The position numbers and the translations under genes are program-made. This document shows positions 8,440 to 17,118 of a DNA stretch of 64,000 nt, one piece after another. This DNA comes from a virus. The stretch's first letter is position 1. Each line of letters opens with the position of its first letter. The notes under the pieces were generated by a model. The model was not told the DNA's origin and ran no database searches. It was given only the letters and a program-made list of their open reading frames with translations. The stretch spans positions 6,010-70,009 of the IMG/VR virus record IMGVR_UViG_3300030106_005057, one strand, 5' to 3'.

Positions 8440-9204
8440 ATGACTCAAATAATTGGCTTTGCTGGAAAAAAGCAGAGCGGTAAGAATACTGCTTGTGACT
8501 ATGTGGTCGCTCTTAAATTGGCTGAGCTTGGAATATCTAAAAGTGTTAGATTTTCTAAGTCTGGCAAAATAGAAGTGAGTGACATATTTGGAGAGAGAAA
8601 ACCTAATAAAGATTGGTTTGAATTTTCCAATGACAATCTAAACATAAGCAAGCTTTTCTCTGATGGTCTAGATAAATATGTGAAAGTTTATGGGCTTGCA
8701 GACACACTGAAAGATTTATGCATTAAGGTTCTAGGACTATCATATGAACAAGCGTATGGTAGCGACAAGGATAAAAATTCACTGACCGAGATAGAATGGA
8801 TTACTGCTCCTTGTAAGAATAATAAACTAGAAGGCAAAATGACAGCCAGAGAAGTTCTTCAGTATGTTGGAACTGATATATTTAGAAGACTAGACCCAGA
8901 CGTATGGATTAAAAGCTTATTAAGAAAGATACAAAAAGACTCGCCTGAGATCGCTTTAATTTGTGACGTAAGATTTAAGAATGAGATTATAAAGCTGCAG
9001 GAAGCCGGAGGATATATTGTCGGGCTGACTAGAGACCCTTATAAGAAAGGTGATGCGCACTCAAGTGAAAAAGAAATAGAAGAATGCATAGATCTTTGTG
9101 ACACTGTGGTGGATAACAGAAAGTCTACTATAGAAGAGCAATTAAAACTAATTCATGATTCTATTAAGCATATACCTAATGTTATACCAGCAACGGAGAA
9201 TTAA
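8440..9204 (+). CDS. Deoxynucleoside monophosphate kinase
   Basis: A 254-residue P-loop kinase of the T4 gp1 type. The Walker A is GFAGKKQSGKNT (residues 6-17). The segment TAREVLQYVGTDIFRRLDPDVW is the characteristic substrate-binding part of phage dNMP kinases, and LICDVRFKNEI is followed by LTRDPYKKGDAHSSE, the lid and base-recognition region. The enzyme phosphorylates dNMPs, released from degraded host DNA, to dNDPs. It lies between the primase and a nuclease in the replication operon, and its TAA overlaps the next ATG. Confidence 0.87.
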   Translation: MTQIIGFAGKKQSGKNTACDYVVALKLAELGISKSVRFSKSGKIEVSDIFGERKPNKDWFEFSNDNLNISKLFSDGLDKYVKVYGLADTLKDLCIKVLGLSYEQAYGSDKDKNSLTEIEWITAPCKNNKLEGKMTAREVLQYVGTDIFRRLDPDVWIKSLLRKIQKDSPEIALICDVRFKNEIIKLQEAGGYIVGLTRDPYKKGDAHSSEKEIEECIDLCDTVVDNRKSTIEEQLKLIHDSIKHIPNVIPATEN

Positions 9205-10241
9205 TGAGTATTCCAATTGTTTACTTTAGAAGTAGCTCTTTCAATTCGCATAGGATGTGCCCTATGCAATATTATCACGAATACACTTTAGGGTGGAGGG
9301 GAAAGTCAGGGAAGAAGGCAGACAAAGGAACAATCGTTCATAAAGTGCTTGAGCTTGCTGCGTTGTGTAAAAAGGCGCTTCAGGAGGGGTACGAGATATT
9401 CGAAGACAGTGAAATAGGAAAGATTGAAACATCCAACTATGATCCAGAGTATCTAGATGAGATTATAGACAAGGTCTATGAGTATTACACTTCTAGAACT
9501 ACGCATCACGACTGGAAGCCTCTTGACCTCAAGCACTGTCGAAAGTGGGTCTGGAAAATATTTAATGATGACAATGGCTTCTTTGATCCTAAGAACAGAC
9601 TTGTCGTAGACGCAGAACCGCATTTTGATTTTGAAATAGAAGAAGAGTGGGCGAAGTACAGTTACACTTTAGATGACGGAACTACCCTTGATGGGAATCT
9701 ATCCCTTAAAGGCACGATAGATCTCATTACTGATGTTGGTGACGATACTTATGAAGTCATTGATTGGAAGACTGGTCGTAGGCTAGACTGGGCCACTGGG
9801 AAAGAAAAGACGCCAGCGAAACTGCAGAACGATCCTCAGCTTAGAATGTATCATCTTGCTGTCAAGAAGCTATATCCTCATGTAAAGTCTTTCTTAATAA
9901 CAATACACTTCATGAATGACGGAGGCCCTTTTACGTTACACTTCCAAGATAGTGATATTGAAGAAACTATGGAGATGATAAAGGCAAAATTTGAAGTAAT
10001 AAAGGAAACTGAACGCCCTCAGCAGATAAAAAGTTGGAAATGTAGCAAGTTGTGTTCTGCTGGAAAGACCACTTATGATGACACTCATGTAGATACGATG
10101 TACAACATATTTGGCGCCCCACTAACTAAATGCGAACAGACCATGACTATGATTAAAGAAAATGGTATAGAGTGGGTAACGGGCAACTGTATGTCTCCCG
10201 ACCACGCTATAGGGAAATATAAAGCTCCGGGAGAAGTATGA
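9204..10241 (+). CDS. Cas4/RecB-like PD-(D/E)XK exonuclease
   Basis: The 345-residue protein matches the PDDEXK_1/Cas4 family. An N-terminal SSSFNSHRMCPMQYYHEY carries the first Cys (C19). GTIVHKVLE is the family His motif, GTIDLI supplies D173, and YEVIDWKTG gives D187 and K189, then QLRMYHLAV. A C-terminal cysteine group (WKCSKLC; TKCEQ; GNC) could complete an iron-sulfur cluster with C19, as in Cas4 and AddB. Such phage enzymes act in DNA end-processing for recombination. No CRISPR genes are nearby, so adaptation is not implied. It overlaps both neighbours by a few bases. Confidence 0.87.
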   Translation: MSIPIVYFRSSSFNSHRMCPMQYYHEYTLGWRGKSGKKADKGTIVHKVLELAALCKKALQEGYEIFEDSEIGKIETSNYDPEYLDEIIDKVYEYYTSRTTHHDWKPLDLKHCRKWVWKIFNDDNGFFDPKNRLVVDAEPHFDFEIEEEWAKYSYTLDDGTTLDGNLSLKGTIDLITDVGDDTYEVIDWKTGRRLDWATGKEKTPAKLQNDPQLRMYHLAVKKLYPHVKSFLITIHFMNDGGPFTLHFQDSDIEETMEMIKAKFEVIKETERPQQIKSWKCSKLCSAGKTTYDDTHVDTMYNIFGAPLTKCEQTMTMIKENGIEWVTGNCMSPDHAIGKYKAPGEV

Positions 10242-10783
10242 TAAAGCTACCTTTTAATGACGCTATGATAGCAAGTGCTAGAGAGAAGGCTATGTCTCTA
10301 GGATCAATAAATAATTCTATCCTGAAGGGCGGAGGTAATATAGCTGGGTACTTAGGAGAGGAGGCTTTAGCACCATATGTGGGAGCAAAGATTGTAAGTA
10401 ACAACAGAGGTCTTGATAAATATAACCATGATCTTCTTCTAGAATGTGGTCATAGACTTGAGGTAAAGACAAAAAGAAGGACAGTCTCTCCAAGATCGCA
10501 TTATGATGTATCAATAGCGGAAACAAGCAAGCATCAGAAACCAGACCTATATGGGTTTATAAGCTTAGAGTTTGACAGATGCACTAAAAGTCATCCTAAG
10601 AAATATTATGGCCTAAAAAATATATGGTTGTGCGGCTTTATGGGATCTTTTGAGTATTGGGAAAGGGCTTCTCTCTGGGAAAGTGGGAGAATAGACAAAA
10701 CAAATAGCTTCAAGACTCACGTTAACATGTATAATTTACCTATAAGAGAACTACATGATAGCATTTGGGAATTGATAGAATGA
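10238..10783 (+). CDS. Putative PD-(D/E)XK endonuclease
   Basis: This 181-residue protein has a compact nuclease-like core. YLGEEALAPYVG (a helix with an acidic residue) is followed by KYNHDLLL with D65 and HRLEVKTKRR with E75 and K77, the D...ExK signature. Further strands (HYDVSIAETSK; DLYGFISLEF) complete the fold. It overlaps the Cas4-like gene before it and the polymerase gene after it by four bases each, so it belongs to the replication and repair operon. Substrate unknown; a resolvase-like or restriction-like role are both possible. Confidence 0.7.
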   Translation: MIKLPFNDAMIASAREKAMSLGSINNSILKGGGNIAGYLGEEALAPYVGAKIVSNNRGLDKYNHDLLLECGHRLEVKTKRRTVSPRSHYDVSIAETSKHQKPDLYGFISLEFDRCTKSHPKKYYGLKNIWLCGFMGSFEYWERASLWESGRIDKTNSFKTHVNMYNLPIRELHDSIWELIE

Positions 10784-12657
10784 AATACGTACCGCTGCAT
10801 GTCCATAGCGAATATTCACTTTTAGATGGACTGTCACAAACAAAACATATTGCAAAAAGATTAGAGGAAATAGAGGTTGAGGCTTGTGCATTAACTGATC
10901 ACGGCACAGTTAGTGGGGCCATTGACTTCCATAAGACCATCTCTAAGGGTTTTAAGCCTATTCTTGGATGTGAGTTTTATATCAGCAATAGAGACGCTAC
11001 CGTAAAAGAACCTGATAATTCCAAACTTGCACATCAGGTTGTCTTAGCAAAAGATTTGCAAGGCTGGAAGAGTCTACTTTCTATGGTGTCGATATCAAAC
11101 AAAGTAGAGCACTTCTACCACAAGCCTAGACTGGGAACTGATTATTTCATGGAGCTTGCATCCAAGGGGGAAGGTTCTTTAGTATCTTTTAGTGGTCATC
11201 TAGGCTCTCGTTTAGCAAATGCCGTTGTAGACAATCCGAACTGGCAAAGTGACGGGATCAGAGAAGCGGAGAGACTACAGGAAGCATTCGGTAAGGGTAA
11301 TTTTTATATAGAAATACAGCTTATTGACTCTCTCATAAATGAGAAGGCAAAAGAAGTTGCTGAAAAACTTAGAGAGATTTCTAAGCTCACAAAAATACCC
11401 TGTGTAGCCACTCCAGATGCACATTACTGTAGGCGAGAAGATGCTCATGACCAAAGGGTCTTACTATGTACCTCAATGCGTAAAAGTATTGGTCAGGTAC
11501 AAACAGAATTGAAGCAAGGTAAGTCTCGATCTCTAGGAACATTTTTCAACTCAAACAACTATCATATTCCTAGCTATGAAGATATGAGAGATTTTCATAC
11601 CGAAGAAGAGCTGCAGCATACTGTTGACATAGCAAATATGTGCAGTCAATATGAAATTTTGGGTCCTCCAAACCCACCTGTATTCGACTCCCCAGACGGG
11701 ATGTCTCCGAATGACTACCTCAGACAATTATGTAGAGATGGTTGGTCTAGAAAGATGAGTCATATTGAGAAAGGCTCACTGTTCAGTGAGTACGGAGATA
11801 GGGTCAATAAAGAGATTAAAATTTTTACTGAGACTAATCTATCAAGCTATTTCCTTATTGTTAGAGATATTCTGAAGTATGCTGAGAGAAGAGGCTATCT
11901 CACAGGGCCCGGAAGAGGAAGTGCCGCCGGATGTATGGTTTCCTATCTTATGGATATTACCAAAATTGATCCTATGCGGCATGATTTAATTTTTGAGAGA
12001 TTTTACAATGCTGGACGAAATGCAGGTGGAAGAGTATCAATGCCTGATATTGATATTGATGTTCCTAAACAATCTAGGAATGATATTATAGATTATATCA
12101 AACAGAAGTATGGAGAGGATAATGTAGCCCAAATCGTTACTTTCCAAACTCTGAAAGGTCGGGCCGCGCTCAAGAGGGTCATGGCAGCTAGAGGCAATAT
12201 AGGTTTTAGTGAGCAAAATGCTATAACGTCTCATATCTTAGATGAAGCAAAGATCTCAGATGAACTACAGGATATGAAAGACGAGCTAGGAACTGCCTCT
12301 GTTATAACTTGGGCTCTTGAAAACAAGAAGGACAAACTGAAAGAGTGGTGCTATGTAGATGATAATGGAACACTGCAAGGTAAGTTTGCCAAGATATTTG
12401 AACAGGCCATTAGATTGGAAGATACAAAAATCATTCAATCTAAGCATGCGGCTGGCGTTGTTGTATCTCCTCAGCCTATATATGATGTATGCCCAATGGT
12501 CATAGACAAAGAAGGAAAGGGTCAACTAGCAGGATTTGAGGGTCCCTCATGTGAAGATGCTGGACTGCTTAAGCTTGATGTTCTTGGAATCAAAATGCTG
12601 GATAAGATTATGGAAATGCCTGATATTATAAAGAACACTTATAAAGTGCAGGTATAA
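10780..12657 (+). CDS. dnaE: DNA polymerase III alpha subunit, N-terminal half (PHP, palm, thumb)
   Basis: 625 residues covering the first half of a DnaE-type replicase. It opens with the PHP domain (PLHVHSEYSLLDG; LTDHGTVSG). The palm contains TGPGRGSAAGC and the catalytic PDIDID (Asp residues near 425 and 427), and the third catalytic Asp is about residue 600 in LLKLDVLGIK. The protein stops 25 residues later, exactly where bacterial DnaE passes from palm to fingers. The rest is encoded at 13366-15003, after an exonuclease gene. ATG 10780 overlaps the upstream TGA (ATGA); an in-frame TTG at 10765 is rejected because the PHP start lies after the ATG. No intein sequence is seen at the end. 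Confidence 0.92.
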   Translation: MKYVPLHVHSEYSLLDGLSQTKHIAKRLEEIEVEACALTDHGTVSGAIDFHKTISKGFKPILGCEFYISNRDATVKEPDNSKLAHQVVLAKDLQGWKSLLSMVSISNKVEHFYHKPRLGTDYFMELASKGEGSLVSFSGHLGSRLANAVVDNPNWQSDGIREAERLQEAFGKGNFYIEIQLIDSLINEKAKEVAEKLREISKLTKIPCVATPDAHYCRREDAHDQRVLLCTSMRKSIGQVQTELKQGKSRSLGTFFNSNNYHIPSYEDMRDFHTEEELQHTVDIANMCSQYEILGPPNPPVFDSPDGMSPNDYLRQLCRDGWSRKMSHIEKGSLFSEYGDRVNKEIKIFTETNLSSYFLIVRDILKYAERRGYLTGPGRGSAAGCMVSYLMDITKIDPMRHDLIFERFYNAGRNAGGRVSMPDIDIDVPKQSRNDIIDYIKQKYGEDNVAQIVTFQTLKGRAALKRVMAARGNIGFSEQNAITSHILDEAKISDELQDMKDELGTASVITWALENKKDKLKEWCYVDDNGTLQGKFAKIFEQAIRLEDTKIIQSKHAAGVVVSPQPIYDVCPMVIDKEGKGQLAGFEGPSCEDAGLLKLDVLGIKMLDKIMEMPDIIKNTYKVQV

Positions 12658-12691
12658 TATATTATAGGATATATTACAAGAGGAAAAAATA

Positions 12692-13369
12692 ATGATAAAT
12701 AAAAGATGGATTATCGTATTTGATTTAGAGACTGACGGGACTGATCCGTACAGTTGCAACCCAGTAGAGTTAGCGGCTGTTCCTGTTGACCCCAGAACTT
12801 TGGAGATTAAGGAAGCTCAGTCGTTTAGGGTTACTATTAAGCCAGATGGAATCGACGATGACGAATATTTTACAAAGGCGAGGCAGGATACGATAGCTTG
12901 GCACGCAAAGACAAGAGGAGTTGAGTCAGAAGATATTATTAAAGAGTGGAAGGATGGTCAGACGGAAAAAGTCGCTTGGAAAAACTTTATGTCCTACTGC
13001 TCCAAGTATGAAGTTGATAAGAGGCCCGGACAGTGGTACACAGAGCCTATCCCTGCAGGGTACAACATTATTGGTTTTGACTTGCCAATCCTAAAAAGAC
13101 TATCGGAAAAATATAAAACAAAGATGCCTCTATCTACGGTTACTAAAATAGATATGATGGATATCTTATTCACTTGGTTCGAGAATCTCGACGAGCCTAA
13201 CAGTATGAAGCTTGATACATTCAGAGACTTCTTCGGCCTTAAAGCTAGTGCACAAGCACATGAAGCTTTGTCAGATACTATTGATGAGGCTAAGCTAATG
13301 GTCAAGTTTTTGAAGTTCCATAGAAAACAAGCAAGTGTAAGTAAATTTAAGGGCGCGTTCAGTAAATGA
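12692..13369 (+). CDS. dnaQ: DEDDh 3'-5' exonuclease (epsilon/DnaQ-like)
   Basis: The 225-residue protein is an RNase H-fold exonuclease. IVFDLETDGTDP is Exo I (the D and E of DEDD), NIIGFDLPILKRL is Exo II, and AHEALSDTIDEA is Exo III with the His of the DEDDh subtype. Such enzymes proofread polymerase errors, in bacteria as the epsilon partner of DnaE. Its place between the two DnaE halves makes that role here very likely. It has its own start region: a 34-base gap with AAGAGGA before ATG 12692. Its TGA overlaps the ATG of the second polymerase gene. Confidence 0.88.
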   Translation: MINKRWIIVFDLETDGTDPYSCNPVELAAVPVDPRTLEIKEAQSFRVTIKPDGIDDDEYFTKARQDTIAWHAKTRGVESEDIIKEWKDGQTEKVAWKNFMSYCSKYEVDKRPGQWYTEPIPAGYNIIGFDLPILKRLSEKYKTKMPLSTVTKIDMMDILFTWFENLDEPNSMKLDTFRDFFGLKASAQAHEALSDTIDEAKLMVKFLKFHRKQASVSKFKGAFSK

Positions 13370-15003
13370 TAACTCTAGATTGCGGATGTCAGTTTGAACA
13401 AGACGATGAAGGTAGAATTATCTTCTGCACTGATATAACAAAAATGAATATGGACTGTCCTAAGACTTGGGACTTGATATGTGAAGGTAACACCAAGGGA
13501 GTTTTCCAACTTGAGTCTCAGCTTGGAAGATCTCTGGCAAAACAGGCAAAGCCAAGAAACATAGAAGAACTTTCAGATCTAATCGCTATCATGCGTCCCG
13601 GATGTCTTGAGGCGGTAGTCAAGGGAAAGACTCTTACTATGCACTACATTGACAGAAAGCATAAGGTAGATTCTGTTGAGTACTTTCATGAAGCGTTGGA
13701 GCCTATCCTAAAAAGCACTTATGGGATTCTTGTATTTCAAGAGCAGGCTATTCTTATTGCCCAGCAGATCGCTGGGTTTGACTTGCAAGAGGCAGATATT
13801 CTTCGCAAAGCAATTGGCAAGAAAAAAGCTAGTGTTATGGCAGAAGTTAAAAAGTCTTTCATAGAAAAATCCGAGGCTAGAGGTATTGTAACTACAGAAG
13901 AGGCAAAAGAAATATTCTCTTGGATTGAAAAATCTCAAAGATACTCTTTCAATAAGTCTCACTCTGTTAGTTATGCTTATAATGCATATCTTACGGCATA
14001 TGCAAAAGCTCATTTCCCACATGAGTTTTTTACTTCGTATCTGAAGCATGCAGTAGGAAAGCCAGACACTTTTATTGAAGTTCAGGAGCTTGTTAATAAT
14101 GCAAAAATAATGGGAATCAATACTATGCCTCCTAGTATAATTCATATGAATGAAGAATTTGAACTGATTGAGCAGCATCCAAGATATGGCTTAACAAATG
14201 TGAAAGGAGTAGGCTCTTCAGTATTTAAAAAAATGGTGCAGTATATGGATAGTGAGTCCATAGATCCTAGAAATTGTGATTGGTCTTGCTTTCTGATATT
14301 AGTATCTCCAAAAGTTAACAAGAAAGCTTTTGAGAATCTTATACTAGCAGGAGCATTTGATTGTTTTAAAATTCCAAGGTCTACGATGCAACATAATTTT
14401 AATATCATCAAGGAACTTAGCAAAAGAGAAATCGCTTGGCTAATAGACTACAAGAAGAACAACTACGAAAAAACAACAGAAGAGTGCTTGCAAGAAATGA
14501 TTAACTGTTCTCAGGGCAAAGATAAGAATAGGCCGATATTCAGAAGAGATAGATGCCCTATTGTTGAAGATTTGTTGAGAGCTTACAACAATCCCGGATA
14601 TGAGCTCTTCGATTCTCCTTCTTGGCTCTCAAAGCAAGAACAAGAACTGTTGGGTATAGCCTTGACATGCAATAAAGTTGATGAGTACAATACCGATAGG
14701 GCGAATTGTACGTGCAAAGAGTTTATAGATGGCTTCGAAAGTCAATATGGAGCTGTTATAGCTGTGCAGATTGAATCTGTGAGAGAGTGGAAAATAAAGA
14801 AGGGTAGAGCGAAGGGGAAAAGTATGGGATTCATTACAGCTGGTGACACTAGTTGTATTCTAGATAATATAACTGCATTCTCAGACGAATGGGAAAAGTA
14901 TAGAAATTTGCTCTATGAGGGCAATACAGTCCTTCTTAGAGGGAGCCGAGACAAAAATAGAGGAAGTTTTTTGGTAAAAAGAGTTGAACAACTAACAAGT
15001 TAG
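13366..15003 (+). CDS. dnaE: DNA polymerase III alpha subunit, C-terminal half (fingers to OB fold)
   Basis: 545 residues that complete the DnaE chain begun at 10780. After a leader with a Cys pair (LDCGCQFEQDDEG) it resumes in the fingers: WDLICEGNTKGVFQLES aligns with the DnaE FDMLQ...TTAVFQLES block, followed by IAIMRPGCLE, LVFQEQAI and YSFNKSHSVSYAYNAY. A helix-hairpin-helix-like part (YGLTNVKGVGSSVF) and an OB-fold end (GKSMGFITAGDT; LLRGSRDKNRGSFLVKRVEQL) follow. The two halves add to 1170 residues, close to intact bacterial DnaE. The catalytic Asp residues are all in the other half, so the two proteins must associate to work. It starts by ATGA overlap with the exonuclease gene. Confidence 0.92.
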   Translation: MITLDCGCQFEQDDEGRIIFCTDITKMNMDCPKTWDLICEGNTKGVFQLESQLGRSLAKQAKPRNIEELSDLIAIMRPGCLEAVVKGKTLTMHYIDRKHKVDSVEYFHEALEPILKSTYGILVFQEQAILIAQQIAGFDLQEADILRKAIGKKKASVMAEVKKSFIEKSEARGIVTTEEAKEIFSWIEKSQRYSFNKSHSVSYAYNAYLTAYAKAHFPHEFFTSYLKHAVGKPDTFIEVQELVNNAKIMGINTMPPSIIHMNEEFELIEQHPRYGLTNVKGVGSSVFKKMVQYMDSESIDPRNCDWSCFLILVSPKVNKKAFENLILAGAFDCFKIPRSTMQHNFNIIKELSKREIAWLIDYKKNNYEKTTEECLQEMINCSQGKDKNRPIFRRDRCPIVEDLLRAYNNPGYELFDSPSWLSKQEQELLGIALTCNKVDEYNTDRANCTCKEFIDGFESQYGAVIAVQIESVREWKIKKGRAKGKSMGFITAGDTSCILDNITAFSDEWEKYRNLLYEGNTVLLRGSRDKNRGSFLVKRVEQLTS

Positions 15004-15029
15004 TTTGAAAAGGACGTTATAATATAGTA

Positions 15030-15479
15030 ATGGATGATCTAATAGAAAGAAACATGGGACTTGTTGTATCTGTGGTTAACTCGTTTAATCCTAGGAACAC
15101 AGCTGAGAAGGAAGACTATATCCAAGCAGGTAGGATAGGACTATGGAAAGCATTAGAAAAACATGACCCAAAGAAGTCTGCGCTTTCAACGTATGCTTGG
15201 AACCCAATAAGGTGGGAAATAATGAAGGAAATAAAGTCTGTTAAAAATACTAGATATTTTTCTATTACAGATGACAGGAGCCCTAGCTACTACATGTCTG
15301 ATACTCTGTGGGAACATTGTCCTGACAGTCTTAGCTCTGAGGAATTTGAGGTAGTAGACCTTAGAAAAATGGGATACACGTTACAAGAGATAGCGGATAT
15401 TATAGGAAGAGGAAGATCTTATGTCAAAAGAGTTGTTTACCGAGCCGTTCAGAAAATAAGAGAGTGCAATGACAGATAA
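15030..15479 (+). CDS. Small sigma-70-family factor
   Basis: The 149-residue protein has sigma region 2, with KEDYIQAGRIGLWKALEKHDP then STYAWNPIRWEIMKEI, matching the core-binding and -10 melting helices. A short C-terminal helix-turn-helix like region 4 follows (MGYTLQEIADIIGRGRSYVKRVVYRAVQKI). Regions 1 and 3 are missing, as in extracytoplasmic or T4 gp55-type factors. It would redirect host RNA polymerase, most plausibly to late promoters of the opposite strand; this is inference. It starts 26 bases after the polymerase gene and overlaps the next gene by 11 bases. Confidence 0.85.
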   Translation: MDDLIERNMGLVVSVVNSFNPRNTAEKEDYIQAGRIGLWKALEKHDPKKSALSTYAWNPIRWEIMKEIKSVKNTRYFSITDDRSPSYYMSDTLWEHCPDSLSSEEFEVVDLRKMGYTLQEIADIIGRGRSYVKRVVYRAVQKIRECNDR

Positions 15480-17118
15480 GAAAAAAGTTCTTTTTATTAC
15501 TGAGTCTCATCACTTAGCCTCTGGATTCGGGACTTATGCGAAACAAGTACTCCCTAGACTAGCCGCTACTGGAAAATATCATCTAGCGGAGTTCGCCTCT
15601 TATGGAGACCCCGCAAGAGTAGGTGAACTACCTTGGGACTACTATAACAACAGTCCGGCAACTCCGGAAGAGACTGAGCAGTTTAACTCGTCTCCAGCGA
15701 ACTCTTTCGGAATATGGAAGTTTGCTAGGGTAATACTTGACTTCAAACCTGACGTTGTGTTGACCTACAGAGACCCTTGGATGGATGAGTGGATCAAAGA
15801 GTCTCCTCTTAGAAAGTACTTTCACTGGGTGTGGATGCCTACTGTAGATTCTTATCCACAAAAAAGAAGATGGTTAGAGAGCTTTGCTTCATGTGATGCT
15901 ATTCTGACATACTCAGAGTTTGGCAAGAAGGTGCTGGATAAGCAATCGAGAGGAAGCATAAATACAATAGGTTGTGCGTCTCCCGGAATAGACCCTGTCC
16001 TATACAAGCCTGTGGATGATAAGGCTAAGCATAAACAGTCCTTGGGTCTGCCTCCAGACTCACTGGTTGTCGGCACCGTGATGAGAAACCAGACTAGAAA
16101 GCTTTTTATAGAGCTAATGAAATCTTTTAGGACGTTTTTAGACAATGCACCAAAAGAGCTGGCAGACAGATCATTCCTGTACCTTCATACAAGCTATCCT
16201 GAAAAAGGAGGATGGGACATCGAGGAAGGCATATTGGAAAACGGGCTCTCTGACAAAGTATACTGCACATATGTCTGTCGGTCTTGCGGTCATTGGGAAC
16301 CATCTAAATATCAAGGAATAATTAGGACTTGCCCAAAATGCCACCAAAGAACATCATATATGCCAAATGTAGGTCATGGCTTATCTATAGAAGACCTGAT
16401 AAAAGTGTACAATCTTATGGATCTTTATGTCCAATATGCAATCTGTGAAGGCTTTGGTATGCCACAAGTGGAGGCAACTTGCTGCGGAGTTCCTCTGGCT
16501 GCTCCGGACTATAGTGCTATGCAAGATGTTGTAGAGAATACTGGTGGATACCCAATAAAAATAGAAAAGATGTTTCGTGAACTGAACACTAACGCAGATA
16601 GGGTATATCCAGACAATGATCATCTAGCGGAGATAATTAGTGAGTACTTCTCAAAAGATCCTGACTTCAGAAAAAACAAATCTAAACAGGTAAGAGAAGC
16701 TACTATGAATCGCTATGACTGGGATGAGACTGCAGCGATATGGGAAAACTATATTGATTCCTATGAGCCTTCTGGTCTACAGGGAAGATGGGACTCTCCT
16801 CCAAATATGGTACAGATTCCGGATGCTCCTCCTCAAGGCCTATCAAATGAACAATTTATACACTGGTGCTTTACTTATCTACTTCAATCTCCAGAAAGAA
16901 TCTCTTCTTATGATGCTCATAAGTATATAGCTTCTCTAGAATATGGTTGCTTTGTAGATGGAAGCTATGGCCCTCACCTTGAAGGAGCGAGTGTAGATGG
17001 TTTATTTAACCTGTTCAAGAACAAGGCCAACGAGAATAATACTATAGAATTACTGAGAACTGGACAAGCACAAGGAATACCTATGAACTTTCTAATGAAA
17101 GGAGTTGCAAATGATTAG
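15469..17118 (+). CDS. GT4-type glycosyltransferase with inserted zinc ribbon
   Basis: The 549-residue GT-B enzyme begins with VLFITESHHLASGFGTYAKQV, a typical acceptor-domain start with a glycine-rich loop. The C-terminal domain has the retaining-GT EX7E motif in CEGFGMPQVEA (E327 and E335), followed by CCGVPLAAPDY. Between them, where the sugar-nucleotide domain is usually continuous, four cysteines (C270, C273, C288, C291) form a rubredoxin-like zinc knuckle. A 120-residue C-terminal extension follows the catalytic core. It starts a run of glycosyltransferase-like genes after the sigma factor. Sugar and acceptor are unknown. Confidence 0.85.
   Translation: MTDKKKVLFITESHHLASGFGTYAKQVLPRLAATGKYHLAEFASYGDPARVGELPWDYYNNSPATPEETEQFNSSPANSFGIWKFARVILDFKPDVVLTYRDPWMDEWIKESPLRKYFHWVWMPTVDSYPQKRRWLESFASCDAILTYSEFGKKVLDKQSRGSINTIGCASPGIDPVLYKPVDDKAKHKQSLGLPPDSLVVGTVMRNQTRKLFIELMKSFRTFLDNAPKELADRSFLYLHTSYPEKGGWDIEEGILENGLSDKVYCTYVCRSCGHWEPSKYQGIIRTCPKCHQRTSYMPNVGHGLSIEDLIKVYNLMDLYVQYAICEGFGMPQVEATCCGVPLAAPDYSAMQDVVENTGGYPIKIEKMFRELNTNADRVYPDNDHLAEIISEYFSKDPDFRKNKSKQVREATMNRYDWDETAAIWENYIDSYEPSGLQGRWDSPPNMVQIPDAPPQGLSNEQFIHWCFTYLLQSPERISSYDAHKYIASLEYGCFVDGSYGPHLEGASVDGLFNLFKNKANENNTIELLRTGQAQGIPMNFLMKGVAND

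Noticed and set aside
9204-10241. Cas4-like protein as part of a CRISPR system
   Set aside because: No repeat-spacer array or other cas gene is present; Cas4-like nucleases are common in phage recombination operons.
10765-10779. Upstream TTG start for the first polymerase half
   Set aside because: ATG 10780 makes the usual four-base overlap with the preceding stop and directly starts the conserved PHP segment.
12560-13530. Split intein at the broken polymerase gene
   Set aside because: The first half ends 25 residues after the third catalytic Asp without an intein Cys-start domain, and the second half shows no HN-C/S/T intein end before the fingers.
15004-15029. Sigma-70 promoter TTGAAA ... 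TATAAT before the sigma factor gene
   Set aside because: The two boxes are only about eight bases apart, too close for a promoter; the gap is more likely only a ribosome-binding spacer.
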